The position numbers and the translations under genes were made by a program. From positions 1 to 21,127 of the forward strand of contig DESG01000003.1 of the NCBI GenBank assembly GCA_002361175.1: 21,127 nt of DNA, in the 5' to 3' direction. Of the stretch, positions 1 to 7,658 are shown piece by piece (the first letter of the stretch is position 1; every line of letters starts with the position of its first letter). The DNA comes from Lachnoclostridium sp. UBA3320 (GTDB lineage: Bacteria; Bacillota; Clostridia; Lachnospirales; Lachnospiraceae). A model generated the notes under the pieces. That model saw only the letters and a list, made by a program, of their open reading frames with translations, searched no databases and was not told the origin of the DNA.

Positions 1-8
1 CGTTGCAT
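1..8 (-). CDS. 5' end of a gene running off the left edge
   Basis: A minus-strand ATG (6-8) has an AAGGA ribosome-binding site about 7 nt upstream (plus bases around 15-21), and a good promoter lies further upstream at 67-95. Only Met, Gln and part of a third codon are inside the window, so the product cannot be named. The call rests on the start signals alone. Confidence 0.4.
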
Positions 9-66
9 AGGTCTTTCCTTTCTTATCAATCTGGTCATATTATTTAAAAAATTCTTTGTTGTTTCT

Positions 67-95
67 ATTATATCAAGTCACTACACAAAGAGCAA
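67..95 (-). promoter_or_regulatory. Sigma-A type promoter for the gene leaving the left edge
   Basis: Reading the minus strand, TTGCTC (90-95), a 17-nt spacer and a perfect TATAAT (67-72). It would give a 5' UTR of about 50 nt before the ATG at position 8. It lies just past the MATE terminator, so the left-edge gene is probably a separate transcription unit. Confidence 0.55.
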
Positions 96-97
96 GC

Positions 98-131
98 AAA
101 AAGAAAGAGGACTGTTTATACAATCCTCTTT
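98..131 (-). terminator. Intrinsic terminator of the MATE gene
   Basis: Stem 104-114 / 121-131 with a 6-nt loop, followed on the minus strand by a T-rich tail. The one non-Watson-Crick pair (112/123) is a G-U wobble in minus-strand RNA but an A-C mismatch in plus-strand RNA, so it works on the minus strand, about 40 nt after the MATE stop codon. Confidence 0.8.
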
Positions 132-171
132 TCATTACTTTAAACTAACAATTTTTCTTAGAATCATTAAT

Positions 172-1596
172 TTATCTATTGAATACTTTCTTCCTTTCCT
201 CTATAGGTTTAATAATTTTATTATTTGCATGTAACAACAAGGCAACTGCTACTAAGAAAGCTACAAATTCTGCAATCGGAAACGCCCACCATATCATAAA
301 ATCTGCATTTGCAAACTTTGTAAACAGCCATGCCAATGGCAGTACAACAACACATAATCTAAGTACAGAAACAATCAGTGAATCCAGTCCACAGCCCAGT
401 GCCTGAAACACACCCTGTATTGCAATATTTCCGCCTGCAAATAAAAAACCTGTTGCAATAATTTTAGACGCTAATATACACAAGTTTTCTGTTTCTTTTG
501 ACATATCAAACAACCCTACTAATGGATTAGTAAAGGTTTCTAATATGACCAAACCGATTAACATAATAATTCCAATATACAACATTCCATAAAAAATGCC
601 TTCTTTTACACGTTTTTTATCACCTTTTCCGTAATTAAAAGATACCATAGGTGTAATAGCATCTCGAAGTCCAAAACCAGCAAAGAAAATAAACTGTTGA
701 ATCTTATAAAAAATACCATAGGCTGTTACTGCTGCCTGAGATACATTGCCAAAAATAATATTAACTCCATATGTCATAAATGACATAAGCGCCTGCATGA
801 TAATAGCAGGAAGTCCAATTACATAAATTTCTTTAACAATCTTGCGTTCTAGTTTCAAGTACTTTTTTCCAGATTTTACTTCTGTATTTTTAGTATAGTG
901 AAAATACATTGCAACTAACATAGAAATAATTTGTCCAATTACAGTAGCATATGCTGCTCCTGTAATGCCCATTTTGGGCAAGCCAAAATATCCAAAAATC
1001 ATAATCGGGTCAAGAACAATATTAACTACTGCGCCTGATACTTGGGCAATAGTGGAATATACAGTTTTGCCCACTGACTGTAATAATTTTTCATAGATAG
1101 AAAACAGTATTATTCCAAATGACATAACTAGACATATAGAAAGATACAAAGTTCCCATTTCTAGGATAATATCATCTTTAGTTTGACTTCCAATATAGGC
1201 TTTTGTGCCAAATAAGCCAAATAACAAAAACACTGCATAGATTATAAAAGCCAGTGATACGCCATTACCTGCAACTTTTGCAACCTTTTCTTTGTCTTGC
1301 TGTCCTAGGCTTTTTGCAAGTAAGGCATTGACACCAACACCTGTTCCAATGCCAAATGCTACAATAAGCATCTGTACAGGAAAAGCCAAAGTTAATGCAT
1401 TGACAGCATATTCACCCATATGTGTGATATTGCCTGAATCTTGAATCCTTGCTACAAACATACTATCTACAATGTTATAACAAGCCTGTAGTACCATTGA
1501 CAAAATCATTGGTATACCCATGCTTAACATGACTTTTGGAACTGAACCTGTTCCCATTTTGTTTGTTGTTGCTTCTCTACTCAATTTTTCCTCCAT
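172..1596 (-). CDS. MATE family multidrug efflux transporter
   Basis: A 474-residue polytopic membrane protein of typical MATE length and pattern. It has a short cytoplasmic N-terminus, then a first helix with GIPMILSMVLQACYNIVDSMFV, followed by about eleven more hydrophobic segments arranged as two similar halves, each beginning with a pseudo-repeat (second near residue 257, IGLPAIIMQALMSFMTYGVN). MATE proteins export cationic drugs or organic metabolites using a sodium or proton gradient; the substrate cannot be read here. Start choice is open: ATG at 1596 has no convincing SD, while TTG at 1584 has GGAGG five nt upstream and would give 470 residues. It is divergent from a MarR regulator, the usual layout for a regulated pump, and its leader carries an early terminator. 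Confidence 0.93.
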   Translation of the reverse strand: MEEKLSREATTNKMGTGSVPKVMLSMGIPMILSMVLQACYNIVDSMFVARIQDSGNITHMGEYAVNALTLAFPVQMLIVAFGIGTGVGVNALLAKSLGQQDKEKVAKVAGNGVSLAFIIYAVFLLFGLFGTKAYIGSQTKDDIILEMGTLYLSICLVMSFGIILFSIYEKLLQSVGKTVYSTIAQVSGAVVNIVLDPIMIFGYFGLPKMGITGAAYATVIGQIISMLVAMYFHYTKNTEVKSGKKYLKLERKIVKEIYVIGLPAIIMQALMSFMTYGVNIIFGNVSQAAVTAYGIFYKIQQFIFFAGFGLRDAITPMVSFNYGKGDKKRVKEGIFYGMLYIGIIMLIGLVILETFTNPLVGLFDMSKETENLCILASKIIATGFLFAGGNIAIQGVFQALGCGLDSLIVSVLRLCVVVLPLAWLFTKFANADFMIWWAFPIAEFVAFLVAVALLLHANNKIIKPIEERKKVFNR

Positions 1597-1664
1597 TTCT
1601 TTTGAGAAACTCTCAGGAGACTTTTTCGGAAAGCTGCCATAACCATATTTTTGTCTTTAGAGCT

Positions 1665-1702
1665 AAAAAAAGCGCAAACCCATAATCTGGATTTACGCTT
1701 TT
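1665..1702 (-). terminator. Early terminator (candidate attenuator) in the MATE leader
   Basis: Minus-strand RNA forms a 14-bp stem (1689-1702 with 1668-1681) around a 7-nt loop, ending in a run of seven U. Both non-Watson-Crick pairs (1691/1679 and 1695/1675) are U-G wobbles in minus RNA and A-C mismatches in plus RNA, so it is selected on the minus strand. It begins about 10 nt after the predicted start of MATE transcription and about 70 nt before the coding region, so most transcripts should stop here unless something prevents it. I recognise no known riboswitch class. Confidence 0.7.
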
Positions 1703-1718
1703 GCTACTCGACTGTATC

Positions 1719-1747
1719 AGTATAAATGTTTTTTTATTTTTTGTCAA
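1719..1747 (-). promoter_or_regulatory. MATE promoter
   Basis: Minus strand: perfect TTGACA (1742-1747), 17-nt spacer, TATACT (1719-1724). Predicted start near 1712. It is divergent from, and about 30 bp away from, the MarR promoter. Confidence 0.8.
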
Positions 1748-1777
1748 ACAAAAATTTCTTTTTTATATTTATTTAAT

Positions 1778-1806
1778 TTGACACATTAAAAAAAATTGTA
1801 TATAAT
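1778..1806 (+). promoter_or_regulatory. marR-citrate synthase promoter
   Basis: A fully consensus sigma-A promoter: TTGACA (1778-1783), 17-nt spacer, TATAAT (1801-1806). So strong a promoter normally implies a repressor; the inverted repeats just downstream fit that. Confidence 0.85.
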
Positions 1807-1820
1807 AATAATTAAAATAT

Positions 1821-1839
1821 GTTCACTATAGAACTGTTC
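1821..1839 (+). promoter_or_regulatory. Candidate MarR operator (overlapping inverted repeats)
   Basis: GTTCACTATAGAAC (1821-1834) is an inverted repeat with GTTC/GAAC arms, and GAACTGTTC (1831-1839) is a second palindrome sharing one arm. They lie just after the predicted transcription start of the marR operon, where a bound dimer would block elongation. Autorepression by the downstream MarR protein is inferred. Confidence 0.45.
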
Positions 1840-1864
1840 AAAAGTGGAAATGTGGGGTGATTAT

Positions 1865-2317
1865 ATGGACGACCATTTAGAGTTATTTTTAAGCGGTCAG
1901 CCATACAAGAAGCTGAAGGAGGTTGTCTATAAACCTGTTACAAAAAAATACAACCTTAGTATGTTTGATATAAAAGTTCTATTATTTTTGAAAGACCACG
2001 ATATGTATGATACAGCAAAAGATATTGTTGAAGCTCATTATCTTGCAAAATCATATGTTTCAAAATCAATAGAAACACTTATTGAAAAGGGTTATTTAAA
2101 AAGAAAACAAGATATGCATGACCGAAGATGTATACATCTTGAATTACAAGAAAAAGCTCTGCCTGCAATTAATTATGTAAGGATAAAACAAAGAGAACTG
2201 GTAGATATTTTATTTAAGGGGGTTACTGAAGAGGAAAAACAGGCAATATTTAAGGTTGCAGAAAAAATCAGCAATAATATTGCTGAAACGTTAATGAATT
2301 CTAATACAGAAAATTAA
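1865..2317 (+). CDS. MarR family transcriptional regulator
   Basis: A 150-residue protein with the MarR winged helix-turn-helix: helices around residues 45-95, the recognition-helix stretch AKSYVSKSIETLIEKGYL and the wing with the conserved DRR (KQDMHDRRCIHLEL). N- and C-terminal helices would form the dimer interface. MarR proteins are ligand-responsive dimers that usually repress themselves and a neighbouring pump. The start is ATG 1865 because GGGGTGAT lies directly upstream; the frame stays open to a GTG at 1844 without an SD. It is followed after 27 nt by citrate synthase and is divergent from the MATE gene, so control of both is likely but not shown by sequence. Confidence 0.9.
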   Translation: MDDHLELFLSGQPYKKLKEVVYKPVTKKYNLSMFDIKVLLFLKDHDMYDTAKDIVEAHYLAKSYVSKSIETLIEKGYLKRKQDMHDRRCIHLELQEKALPAINYVRIKQRELVDILFKGVTEEEKQAIFKVAEKISNNIAETLMNSNTEN

Positions 2318-2344
2318 TAATATTTACAGAAAGGAGATTTTTAT

Positions 2345-3790
2345 ATGCAAGAAGAAATCATGGACAGCAATTTTGAAAAACTAATGAATGAATATACAAA
2401 CAAATATTTACAGACGTGTATAGATAATAATTCAATAGATGTAAAATTATTTGATGAATATGGCGTTAAACGTGGACTTAGGGATAAAAATGGCAAAGGT
2501 GTTTTATCTGGCATAACTAATATTTCACTTATAAAAGCAACAGATATAGTAGACGGGCATGTTGTTCCATGTGAGGGACAGCTGTTTTATAGAGGATATA
2601 ATATATATGATTTAGTAAATGGTTTTCGTAAAGATAAAAGATTTGGATTTGAAGAGACCGCACATCTTTTGCTCTTCGGTGATTTACCTGATATGGCACA
2701 GCTTGAGGAATTTAAAAAAATTCTTGCTAAGAACAGGAGACTTCCTACAAATTTTGTAAGAGATGTTATAATGAAAGCTCCAAGCAAGGACATTATGAAT
2801 TCACTTACAAAAAGTGTACTTACATTGTCTTCTTATGATGATTCAATATCTGACAATTCTCTCGAAAATGTAATGAAACAGTGCATTATGCTTATAAGTG
2901 TATTCCCAATGCTTGCCGTTTATGGCTACCATGCTTATAATCACTATGAATGTGATGAAAGTTTTTATATACACAGACCTTCAGATGAACTTTCAGCGGC
3001 TGAAAATATACTTAGAATGTTAAGACCTGACAAAGAATATACTGATATAGAAGCAAAAGTACTTGACCTTGCACTTGTACTTCATATGGAACATGGCGGC
3101 GGCAACAACTCCACTTTTACAACAAGAGTAGTTACATCAGCAGGCTCTGATACTTATTCAGTAATTGCTGCTGCGCTGTCATCGTTAAAAGGACCTAAAC
3201 ATGGTGGTGCTAATATTAAAGTTGTTGAAATGATGAAAGACTTAAAATCCAATGTATCTGATATAAGTGACGAAGACGAAGTAAGAGCATACTTGCGTAA
3301 GCTTGTAAGACATGAAGCATTTGATAAACGTGGTCTTATATATGGTATGGGTCATGCAGTATACTCTATATCAGACCCAAGAGCACTGGCGTTTAAAAAG
3401 TTTGTGGAACTGCTTGCTAATGAAAAACATCAGAAGAAAGAATTTGAACTTTATTCTATGATAGAGCGTATAGCACCAGAAGTAATTGGTGAAGAATGCG
3501 CAATCTATAAAGGTGTAAGTGCCAATGTGGACTTTTACAGTGGATTTGTGTACAGTATGCTTGGTATTCCTGTTGAACTTTTTACACCAATCTTTGCAAT
3601 GGCACGTATTATTGGGTGGAGTGCGCATCGTATTGAAGAACTTATAAATGTTGACAAGATTATAAGACCAGCATATCAAAGCATTATGGTTCCTAAAGTT
3701 TATGAATCATTAAAAGACCGTTCAACTCCCAAAATTGATACAAGCTATCTTAAAGAATTACAGCTTTCAATGAAAGATGAGAATTGTTAA
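2345..3790 (+). CDS. gltA: Citrate synthase
   Basis: Condenses acetyl-CoA and oxaloacetate to citrate. The protein has 481 residues, somewhat longer than typical bacterial citrate synthases (about 370-430) because of an N-terminal extension of about 50 residues. Active-site motifs are complete: LHMEHGGGNNSTFTTR (246-261), the catalytic histidine in GPKHGGAN (His286), the second histidine in GMGHAVYSISDPRA (His337) with the substrate-binding Arg346, the catalytic aspartate in VDFYSG (Asp396), and Arg421. A strong AAAGGAG site lies 8 nt before ATG 2345. It follows marR by 27 nt in what looks like one operon and ends at a clear terminator. No aconitase or isocitrate dehydrogenase is nearby. A 2-methylcitrate synthase activity cannot be excluded. 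Confidence 0.93.
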   Translation: MQEEIMDSNFEKLMNEYTNKYLQTCIDNNSIDVKLFDEYGVKRGLRDKNGKGVLSGITNISLIKATDIVDGHVVPCEGQLFYRGYNIYDLVNGFRKDKRFGFEETAHLLLFGDLPDMAQLEEFKKILAKNRRLPTNFVRDVIMKAPSKDIMNSLTKSVLTLSSYDDSISDNSLENVMKQCIMLISVFPMLAVYGYHAYNHYECDESFYIHRPSDELSAAENILRMLRPDKEYTDIEAKVLDLALVLHMEHGGGNNSTFTTRVVTSAGSDTYSVIAAALSSLKGPKHGGANIKVVEMMKDLKSNVSDISDEDEVRAYLRKLVRHEAFDKRGLIYGMGHAVYSISDPRALAFKKFVELLANEKHQKKEFELYSMIERIAPEVIGEECAIYKGVSANVDFYSGFVYSMLGIPVELFTPIFAMARIIGWSAHRIEELINVDKIIRPAYQSIMVPKVYESLKDRSTPKIDTSYLKELQLSMKDENC

Positions 3791-3815
3791 ACTTATATGT
3801 ATTTACTATTAATAG

Positions 3816-3860
3816 AAAAAGAGGATATTATCAGTATGTCTGGTTATATTCTCTTTTTTT
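3816..3860 (+). terminator. Terminator of the marR-citrate synthase operon
   Basis: Stem 3816-3828 / 3846-3858 (AAAAAGAG paired with CTCTTTTT, then ATAT/ATAT) running into eight T. The single wobble (3824/3850) is G-U on the plus strand. It lies 25 nt after the citrate synthase stop. Confidence 0.75.
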
Positions 3861-3904
3861 TAACCAATTTGGGACACAATAACTTTCCAAAATGTTTTCA
3901 CATA

Positions 3905-3933
3905 TGAACATTTCATGCATATAGTAATATAAA
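3905..3933 (+). promoter_or_regulatory. Probable promoter of the 124-residue unknown gene
   Basis: TGAACA (3905-3910), 17-nt spacer, TATAAA (3928-3933). Two mismatches in the -35 and one in the -10. The terminator just upstream means this gene needs its own promoter. Confidence 0.45.
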
Positions 3934-3966
3934 TTTATTATTTTAAAATGTCATATGAGGTAATTC

Positions 3967-4341
3967 ATGGAACAAAAAAATTATTACGTAAAAGGAAATA
4001 TGATGACTTTTCCACTAGAATTGACAGAAACAAGACGAAGTGAAAAAATGTTTGATAATAAATATTTGTATCCTCCTGAAATAAGAGATATACAAATGGC
4101 GATAGAAGAACTTTGCGACAAGATGGAATACGATGGGAGCATGATGTATGATGAATGCCCTGATAAAGTGACAGTCGAAAAGATTGTAAAAAAAATGTGC
4201 AAAAAAGATGGGTTTAATAAATGCTGTGAGGAAAGTGACAAAAAATGGTTTATTGCACTTGTGCAGGTTATGTTGTGTAATGAAATGGCATATAGAAGAA
4301 ATCGTAGAATGTGCCATAAGGACAGGATGGTTTCAAGATAA
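3967..4341 (+). CDS. Conserved-looking hypothetical protein, 124 aa
   Basis: Function not recognised. It is a charged, soluble, mostly helical protein with no signal peptide or membrane segment. The middle (about residues 37-75) reads YPPEIRDIQMAIEELCDKME followed by DGSMMYDECPDKVT, a pattern I associate with small clostridial proteins of unknown function. Six cysteines (near 50, 64, 78, 86, 87, 103 and one more close to the C-terminus, including a CC pair) could bind metal, but no classical zinc pattern is clear. The GAGGT site about 6 nt before the ATG supports the start. It converges on the next gene with only 12 nt between stop codons and no terminator in between. Confidence 0.7.
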   Translation: MEQKNYYVKGNMMTFPLELTETRRSEKMFDNKYLYPPEIRDIQMAIEELCDKMEYDGSMMYDECPDKVTVEKIVKKMCKKDGFNKCCEESDKKWFIALVQVMLCNEMAYRRNRRMCHKDRMVSR

Positions 4342-4353
4342 CAAGGTAGCGTT

Positions 4354-4809
4354 TTAAAAATCATAATCTATATAAGGTGTGCCAATATAGATATGAACTG
4401 GAGCATCAGTGATTGCTACATGGATATTGAAACCTTGGGACAAGGGTACAATTCCATCATTGTGATTAAGTTTAGGGCTGTAGAAATAATAATCACAATA
4501 GTTTCCTGCATTATTATTTGAAATAGCTACAGTATTCTTATCATATTTTTTGATAAGGACAGTTATTGCATCTAATGCCTGTGACTGACTATTTATATCT
4601 GAAGTAAATATCAACTCTTTTGTAGTTTGATTTATATCTTTAATGCAGTATAAATTATTTGTATTAGAAGTTTCTATAAATGCATTGGTCATTTTTGTTT
4701 TAGATATACATAAACTTGAAAAAAATTGCACTGCTGCCATAGTCCAACATAAAATAGCTAATGATATTCCAAGACTTTTTGCAATTAAATATTTCCTGTA
4801 AGATTCCAT
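4354..4809 (-). CDS. Small membrane-anchored extracytoplasmic protein, possibly YwmB-like
   Basis: About 151 residues from ATG 4809. One N-terminal hydrophobic segment (roughly residues 12-35, LGISLAILCWTMAAVQFF), then a soluble domain probably outside the membrane. The C-terminal end, FNIHVAITDAPVHIYIGTPYIDYDF-like in pattern (hydrophobic strand, then IGTPYI and an acidic aromatic end), reminds me of the C-terminus of YwmB (TATA-box-binding-like fold) proteins, but at 151 residues it is shorter than YwmB and the match is from memory. It is the last gene of the tmk-rsmI run, 46 nt after rsmI. The frame extends to TTG 4830, but the SD lies between that codon and ATG 4809, so 4809 is chosen. 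Confidence 0.65.
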   Translation of the reverse strand: MESYRKYLIAKSLGISLAILCWTMAAVQFFSSLCISKTKMTNAFIETSNTNNLYCIKDINQTTKELIFTSDINSQSQALDAITVLIKKYDKNTVAISNNNAGNYCDYYFYSPKLNHNDGIVPLSQGFNIHVAITDAPVHIYIGTPYIDYDF

Positions 4810-4838
4810 AATGATTTGCCTCCTTTGCAAATCATTAT
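4808..4838 (-). promoter_or_regulatory. Hairpin presenting the ribosome-binding site in its loop
   Basis: On the minus strand AATGATTTGC (4836-4827) pairs perfectly with GCAAATCATT (4819-4810), leaving AAAGGAG as a 7-nt loop. The stem extends by two more A-T pairs into the AT of the start codon at 4809. The Shine-Dalgarno is thus displayed in the loop while the start codon is partly paired, which suggests structure-dependent translation of the downstream protein. Confidence 0.6.
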
Positions 4839-4855
4839 TTCCATTTTACAGGAAT

Positions 4856-5704
4856 TTATTCTTCTGGCGTTAAAATAGCATTATAAACATCACGTTTTGA
4901 TATACCTCTGTCAGAAGCAACTTTTTTCATAGCCTCTTTTTTAGACAATCCTTCTGCAAGATAGATATTTATGTGTTCAGAAATACTCATCTGTTTCCAT
5001 ATTTCCTGCTTTTGTATTTCCAATTCATTAAAAGTGCATCCATCTATTATAAGGACATATTCTCCCTTTGGCTGGTTGTTATTATAATATTCTATTGCTG
5101 ATGCAAGTGTATAAAGCTGTACTGTTTCATGAAGTTTTGTAAGTTCACGGCATATTGTTATTTTTTGATTTCCAAGTGAATTATAGAGTTCAGAAAGGGT
5201 ACTTTTTAAATGATGTGGCGCTTCATATATTACTATTGTTCTTGTTTCATTTTTTAAAGAATCTAGTATTATTTTACGTTCTTTTTTATTAGCAGGAAGA
5301 AATGCTTCAAACGCAAAACGTCTTGTTGAAAGTCCCGACAGTGTAAGAGCTGTTATACATGCACATGCTCCTGGAAGTGATGTAACTTGTATTCCTGCTT
5401 CATACGCTTTTTTGACAAGTTCTTCTCCTGGGTCGGATATTCCAGGAGTTCCTGCATCTGTGACAAGTGCTATGTTTTTTCCTTCTAAAAGTTTATCTAC
5501 AAGAGTTTCTGCTTTAGTTATTTTATTGTACTCATGGTAACTTGTCATAGGTGTTTTTATATTATAATGGTTTAAAAGTTTTATGGTATTTCTTGTATCT
5601 TCTGCCGCAATAATGTCTACTTCTTTTAGTATGCGCAGTACACGAAGTGTTATATCCTCAAGATTGCCGATAGGAGTAGCACACAAATACAACGTTCCTG
5701 ACAT
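4856..5704 (-). CDS. rsmI: 16S rRNA 2'-O-ribose C1402 methyltransferase RsmI
   Basis: Transfers a methyl group from SAM to the 2'-OH of C1402 in the 16S rRNA decoding centre. Family motifs are clear: TPIGNLEDIT near the N-terminus (about 10-19), EDTRNTIKLLNHY (about 36-48), ALVTDAGTPGISDPGEELV in the first third, SLPGACACITALTLSGL, and FAFEAFLP. About 282 residues is normal for RsmI/YabC. The start is ATG 5704, with AAAGGTGA 8-9 nt upstream; an ATG at 5740 would overlap the previous gene and lacks an SD. It follows trmN closely in the block, as in Bacillus (yabB-yazA-yabC). Confidence 0.95.
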   Translation of the reverse strand: MSGTLYLCATPIGNLEDITLRVLRILKEVDIIAAEDTRNTIKLLNHYNIKTPMTSYHEYNKITKAETLVDKLLEGKNIALVTDAGTPGISDPGEELVKKAYEAGIQVTSLPGACACITALTLSGLSTRRFAFEAFLPANKKERKIILDSLKNETRTIVIYEAPHHLKSTLSELYNSLGNQKITICRELTKLHETVQLYTLASAIEYYNNNQPKGEYVLIIDGCTFNELEIQKQEIWKQMSISEHINIYLAEGLSKKEAMKKVASDRGISKRDVYNAILTPEE

Positions 5705-5723
5705 AGTTAAATTCACCTTTCTG

Positions 5724-6476
5724 TTAAATATAAGGTCCATATATTTTTAAAATCCTGTCTGTATATTTTCCTGGTGTATTATAGACAATAATCGGCGGCT
5801 CTATTTTAATCATAGGATTTCCATCTTTAACAGCTTCTATAAGTACCATATTTGGCTCTTTGTCTATAAATGGATGTACAAGACACATTTTTTTAGGCTC
5901 AAGTTTATATCTTTTTAAAGTGGTAAATATTTCTGCAAGACGAAATGGCTTATGTATTATATACAATCTGCCATGTTCTTTTAATACAGCAGCACTTTCC
6001 CGTATCACATCATCTAATGTACAAAGAATTTCATGTCTTGCGATTGCCTTTGGCATTGTAGGATTTTTTAAGCCATGATTGTTATTCATATATGGAGGAT
6101 TTGCTGTAACTGCATCAAATGTACTCTTGCCAAATATCTCTGAAGCTTTGCATATATCACCACATATAATATTTATTTTATCTTCAAGTTTATTAAAGAT
6201 AACACTTCTTTTTGCCATATCAGCACTGTCAGGCTGTATTTCAAGTGCATCATAATGTTTTGCATCAGTTTTAGCAGCAAGAAGTATAGGAATTATTCCT
6301 GTACCTGTGCCAAGGTCTAAAACATTATCACCTTTGCGCAGATTGGCAAAGGCGGATAATAAAACTGCATCCATGCCAAAACAGAATTTTTTGGGATGCT
6401 GTATTATTTTATAATTTTTTATTTGTAAATCATCTAGTCTTTCGTCTGGATGTAAGAAAGCTTTTTCATCAAACAT
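5724..6476 (-). CDS. tRNA1(Val) adenine-37 N6-methyltransferase family protein (YabB/TrmN6)
   Basis: A Rossmann-fold SAM-dependent methyltransferase of about 250 residues. Motif I is NVLDLGTGTGIIPILLA (about 51-67) and the N6-adenine signature NPPY is at about 126-129, after VTA. The N-terminal stretch with the RLDDLQIKNYKIIQHPKKFCFGMDAVLLSAF pattern is typical of the YabB/TrmN6 group, which modifies A37 of tRNA1(Val) in E. coli; the substrate here is inferred. I chose ATG 6476, with a weak GGA about 9 nt upstream, over TTG 6491, which has no SD. The gene starts about 20 nt after the ricT stop and ends 19 nt before the rsmI start. Confidence 0.9.
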   Translation of the reverse strand: MFDEKAFLHPDERLDDLQIKNYKIIQHPKKFCFGMDAVLLSAFANLRKGDNVLDLGTGTGIIPILLAAKTDAKHYDALEIQPDSADMAKRSVIFNKLEDKINIICGDICKASEIFGKSTFDAVTANPPYMNNNHGLKNPTMPKAIARHEILCTLDDVIRESAAVLKEHGRLYIIHKPFRLAEIFTTLKRYKLEPKKMCLVHPFIDKEPNMVLIEAVKDGNPMIKIEPPIIVYNTPGKYTDRILKIYGPYI

Positions 6477-6493
6477 ATAAAAAAATTCCAATA

Positions 6494-7639
6494 TTAAGAA
6501 TGGTGATGGTTGTTTTGTTTGCTGTGATTGTGTCCATTGTTATAGCGATTGTGTTTTTTATTGTCACTTATGTGTTGTGTAGTATTTTTATTTTGTTTAT
6601 TATTGTGATTATTAGAAAAATCCTTATTATTTTTTTGCTTATTGTTTGGTCTCTTTGGATATTTTTTAGACTGTGTTTGCCATTTTAGTGATTGTTCATC
6701 TTCAAGTTCAGAAAGGTCTTCTATATCATTTTTTTCCATTTGTTCAAGTTCTTTAAGTGCATTTTCGTCAATTTCCTCATCTGGAAGAGGAATAGCTACT
6801 GTATTTACATCAGAAGAATTATTTCTCTTTTCAAATATAAGTTCACATGCAGGATATTCACGTAATTCTTTATCACCATTTTCTCTCGTTATAAGCACTT
6901 TAACTTTTTGTTTTAATACACTGACACTGTTGACAATTCCTTCATATCCATCTTTTGTTTTTATCTTAGAATTTATACTTGGGAGTGTACTGTTTAAATA
7001 TTCATAAGCCTCTTCCTCATTTTTAAGACAGCACATAAGCCTGCCACATACACCAGAAATTTTAGCAGGATTTAGTGAAAGGTTTTGCTCTTTTGCCATC
7101 TTAATTGATACTGGGGCAAAATCTGAAAGATAACTGTGGCAACATAGAGGTCTGCCACATATACCTATTCCGCCCATAAGTTTTGTTTCGTCTCTTACAC
7201 CTATTTGGCGTAATTCTATACGTGTTTTAAAAATTGCTGCAAGGTCTTTTACAAGGTCACGAAAATCAATTCTTCCATCTGCGGTAAAATAAAATAAAAG
7301 TTTATTTTTGTCAAATGTATATTCAGAATCTATAAGTTTCATTCCAAGTTCATGTTTTTTGATTTTTTCTAAGCATATATCAAATGCTTCCTTTTCTTTT
7401 ATAGTATTTTCTTCGTTTATCTTGTCATCTTCACTTGTTGCAACACGTATTACAGGTTTTAGTGGCTGTATAACTTTGCTATCATCTATTTTGTGCGGTT
7501 CTAAAACTACAGTGCCATATTCTATACCACGTGCAGTTTCGACTATAACATGGTTTCCTTTTTTTATGTGAAGTCCTGCAGGGTCAAAGTAATAAACCTT
7601 GCCAGATTTACGAAATCTGACACCTATTATTAATATCAT
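6494..7639 (-). CDS. ricT: PSP1-domain regulator RicT (YaaT), Y-complex subunit
   Basis: RicT works with RicA and RicF in Bacillus as an Fe-S-containing complex that assists RNase Y-dependent RNA maturation and affects sporulation and competence. This 381-residue protein has the PSP1 core over about residues 1-270, with six cysteines in two CGR-type clusters: GICGRPLCCHSYL (Cys161, 166, 167) and GVCGRLMCCL (Cys198, 203, 204). These match the cysteines linked to cluster binding. Beyond about residue 325 is a 55-residue Asn/Lys/His-rich disordered tail ending in HHHS, longer than I expect for the family. GGAG lies 8 nt before ATG 7639. It sits between holB and trmN as in Bacillus, although no yabA lies between them. 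Confidence 0.92.
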   Translation of the reverse strand: MILIIGVRFRKSGKVYYFDPAGLHIKKGNHVIVETARGIEYGTVVLEPHKIDDSKVIQPLKPVIRVATSEDDKINEENTIKEKEAFDICLEKIKKHELGMKLIDSEYTFDKNKLLFYFTADGRIDFRDLVKDLAAIFKTRIELRQIGVRDETKLMGGIGICGRPLCCHSYLSDFAPVSIKMAKEQNLSLNPAKISGVCGRLMCCLKNEEEAYEYLNSTLPSINSKIKTKDGYEGIVNSVSVLKQKVKVLITRENGDKELREYPACELIFEKRNNSSDVNTVAIPLPDEEIDENALKELEQMEKNDIEDLSELEDEQSLKWQTQSKKYPKRPNNKQKNNKDFSNNHNNKQNKNTTQHISDNKKHNRYNNGHNHSKQNNHHHS

Positions 7640-7658
7640 AACTAATCTCCATTATTAT

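Noticed and set aside
1581..1646. A 21-codon frame before the MATE gene as a leader peptide gene
   Set aside because: It has no convincing SD. It is mentioned in the attenuation finding but not called as a gene.
1665..1702. Terminator acting on the plus strand
   Set aside because: Its imperfect pairs would be A-C mismatches in plus RNA and only four T follow. The minus strand fits much better.
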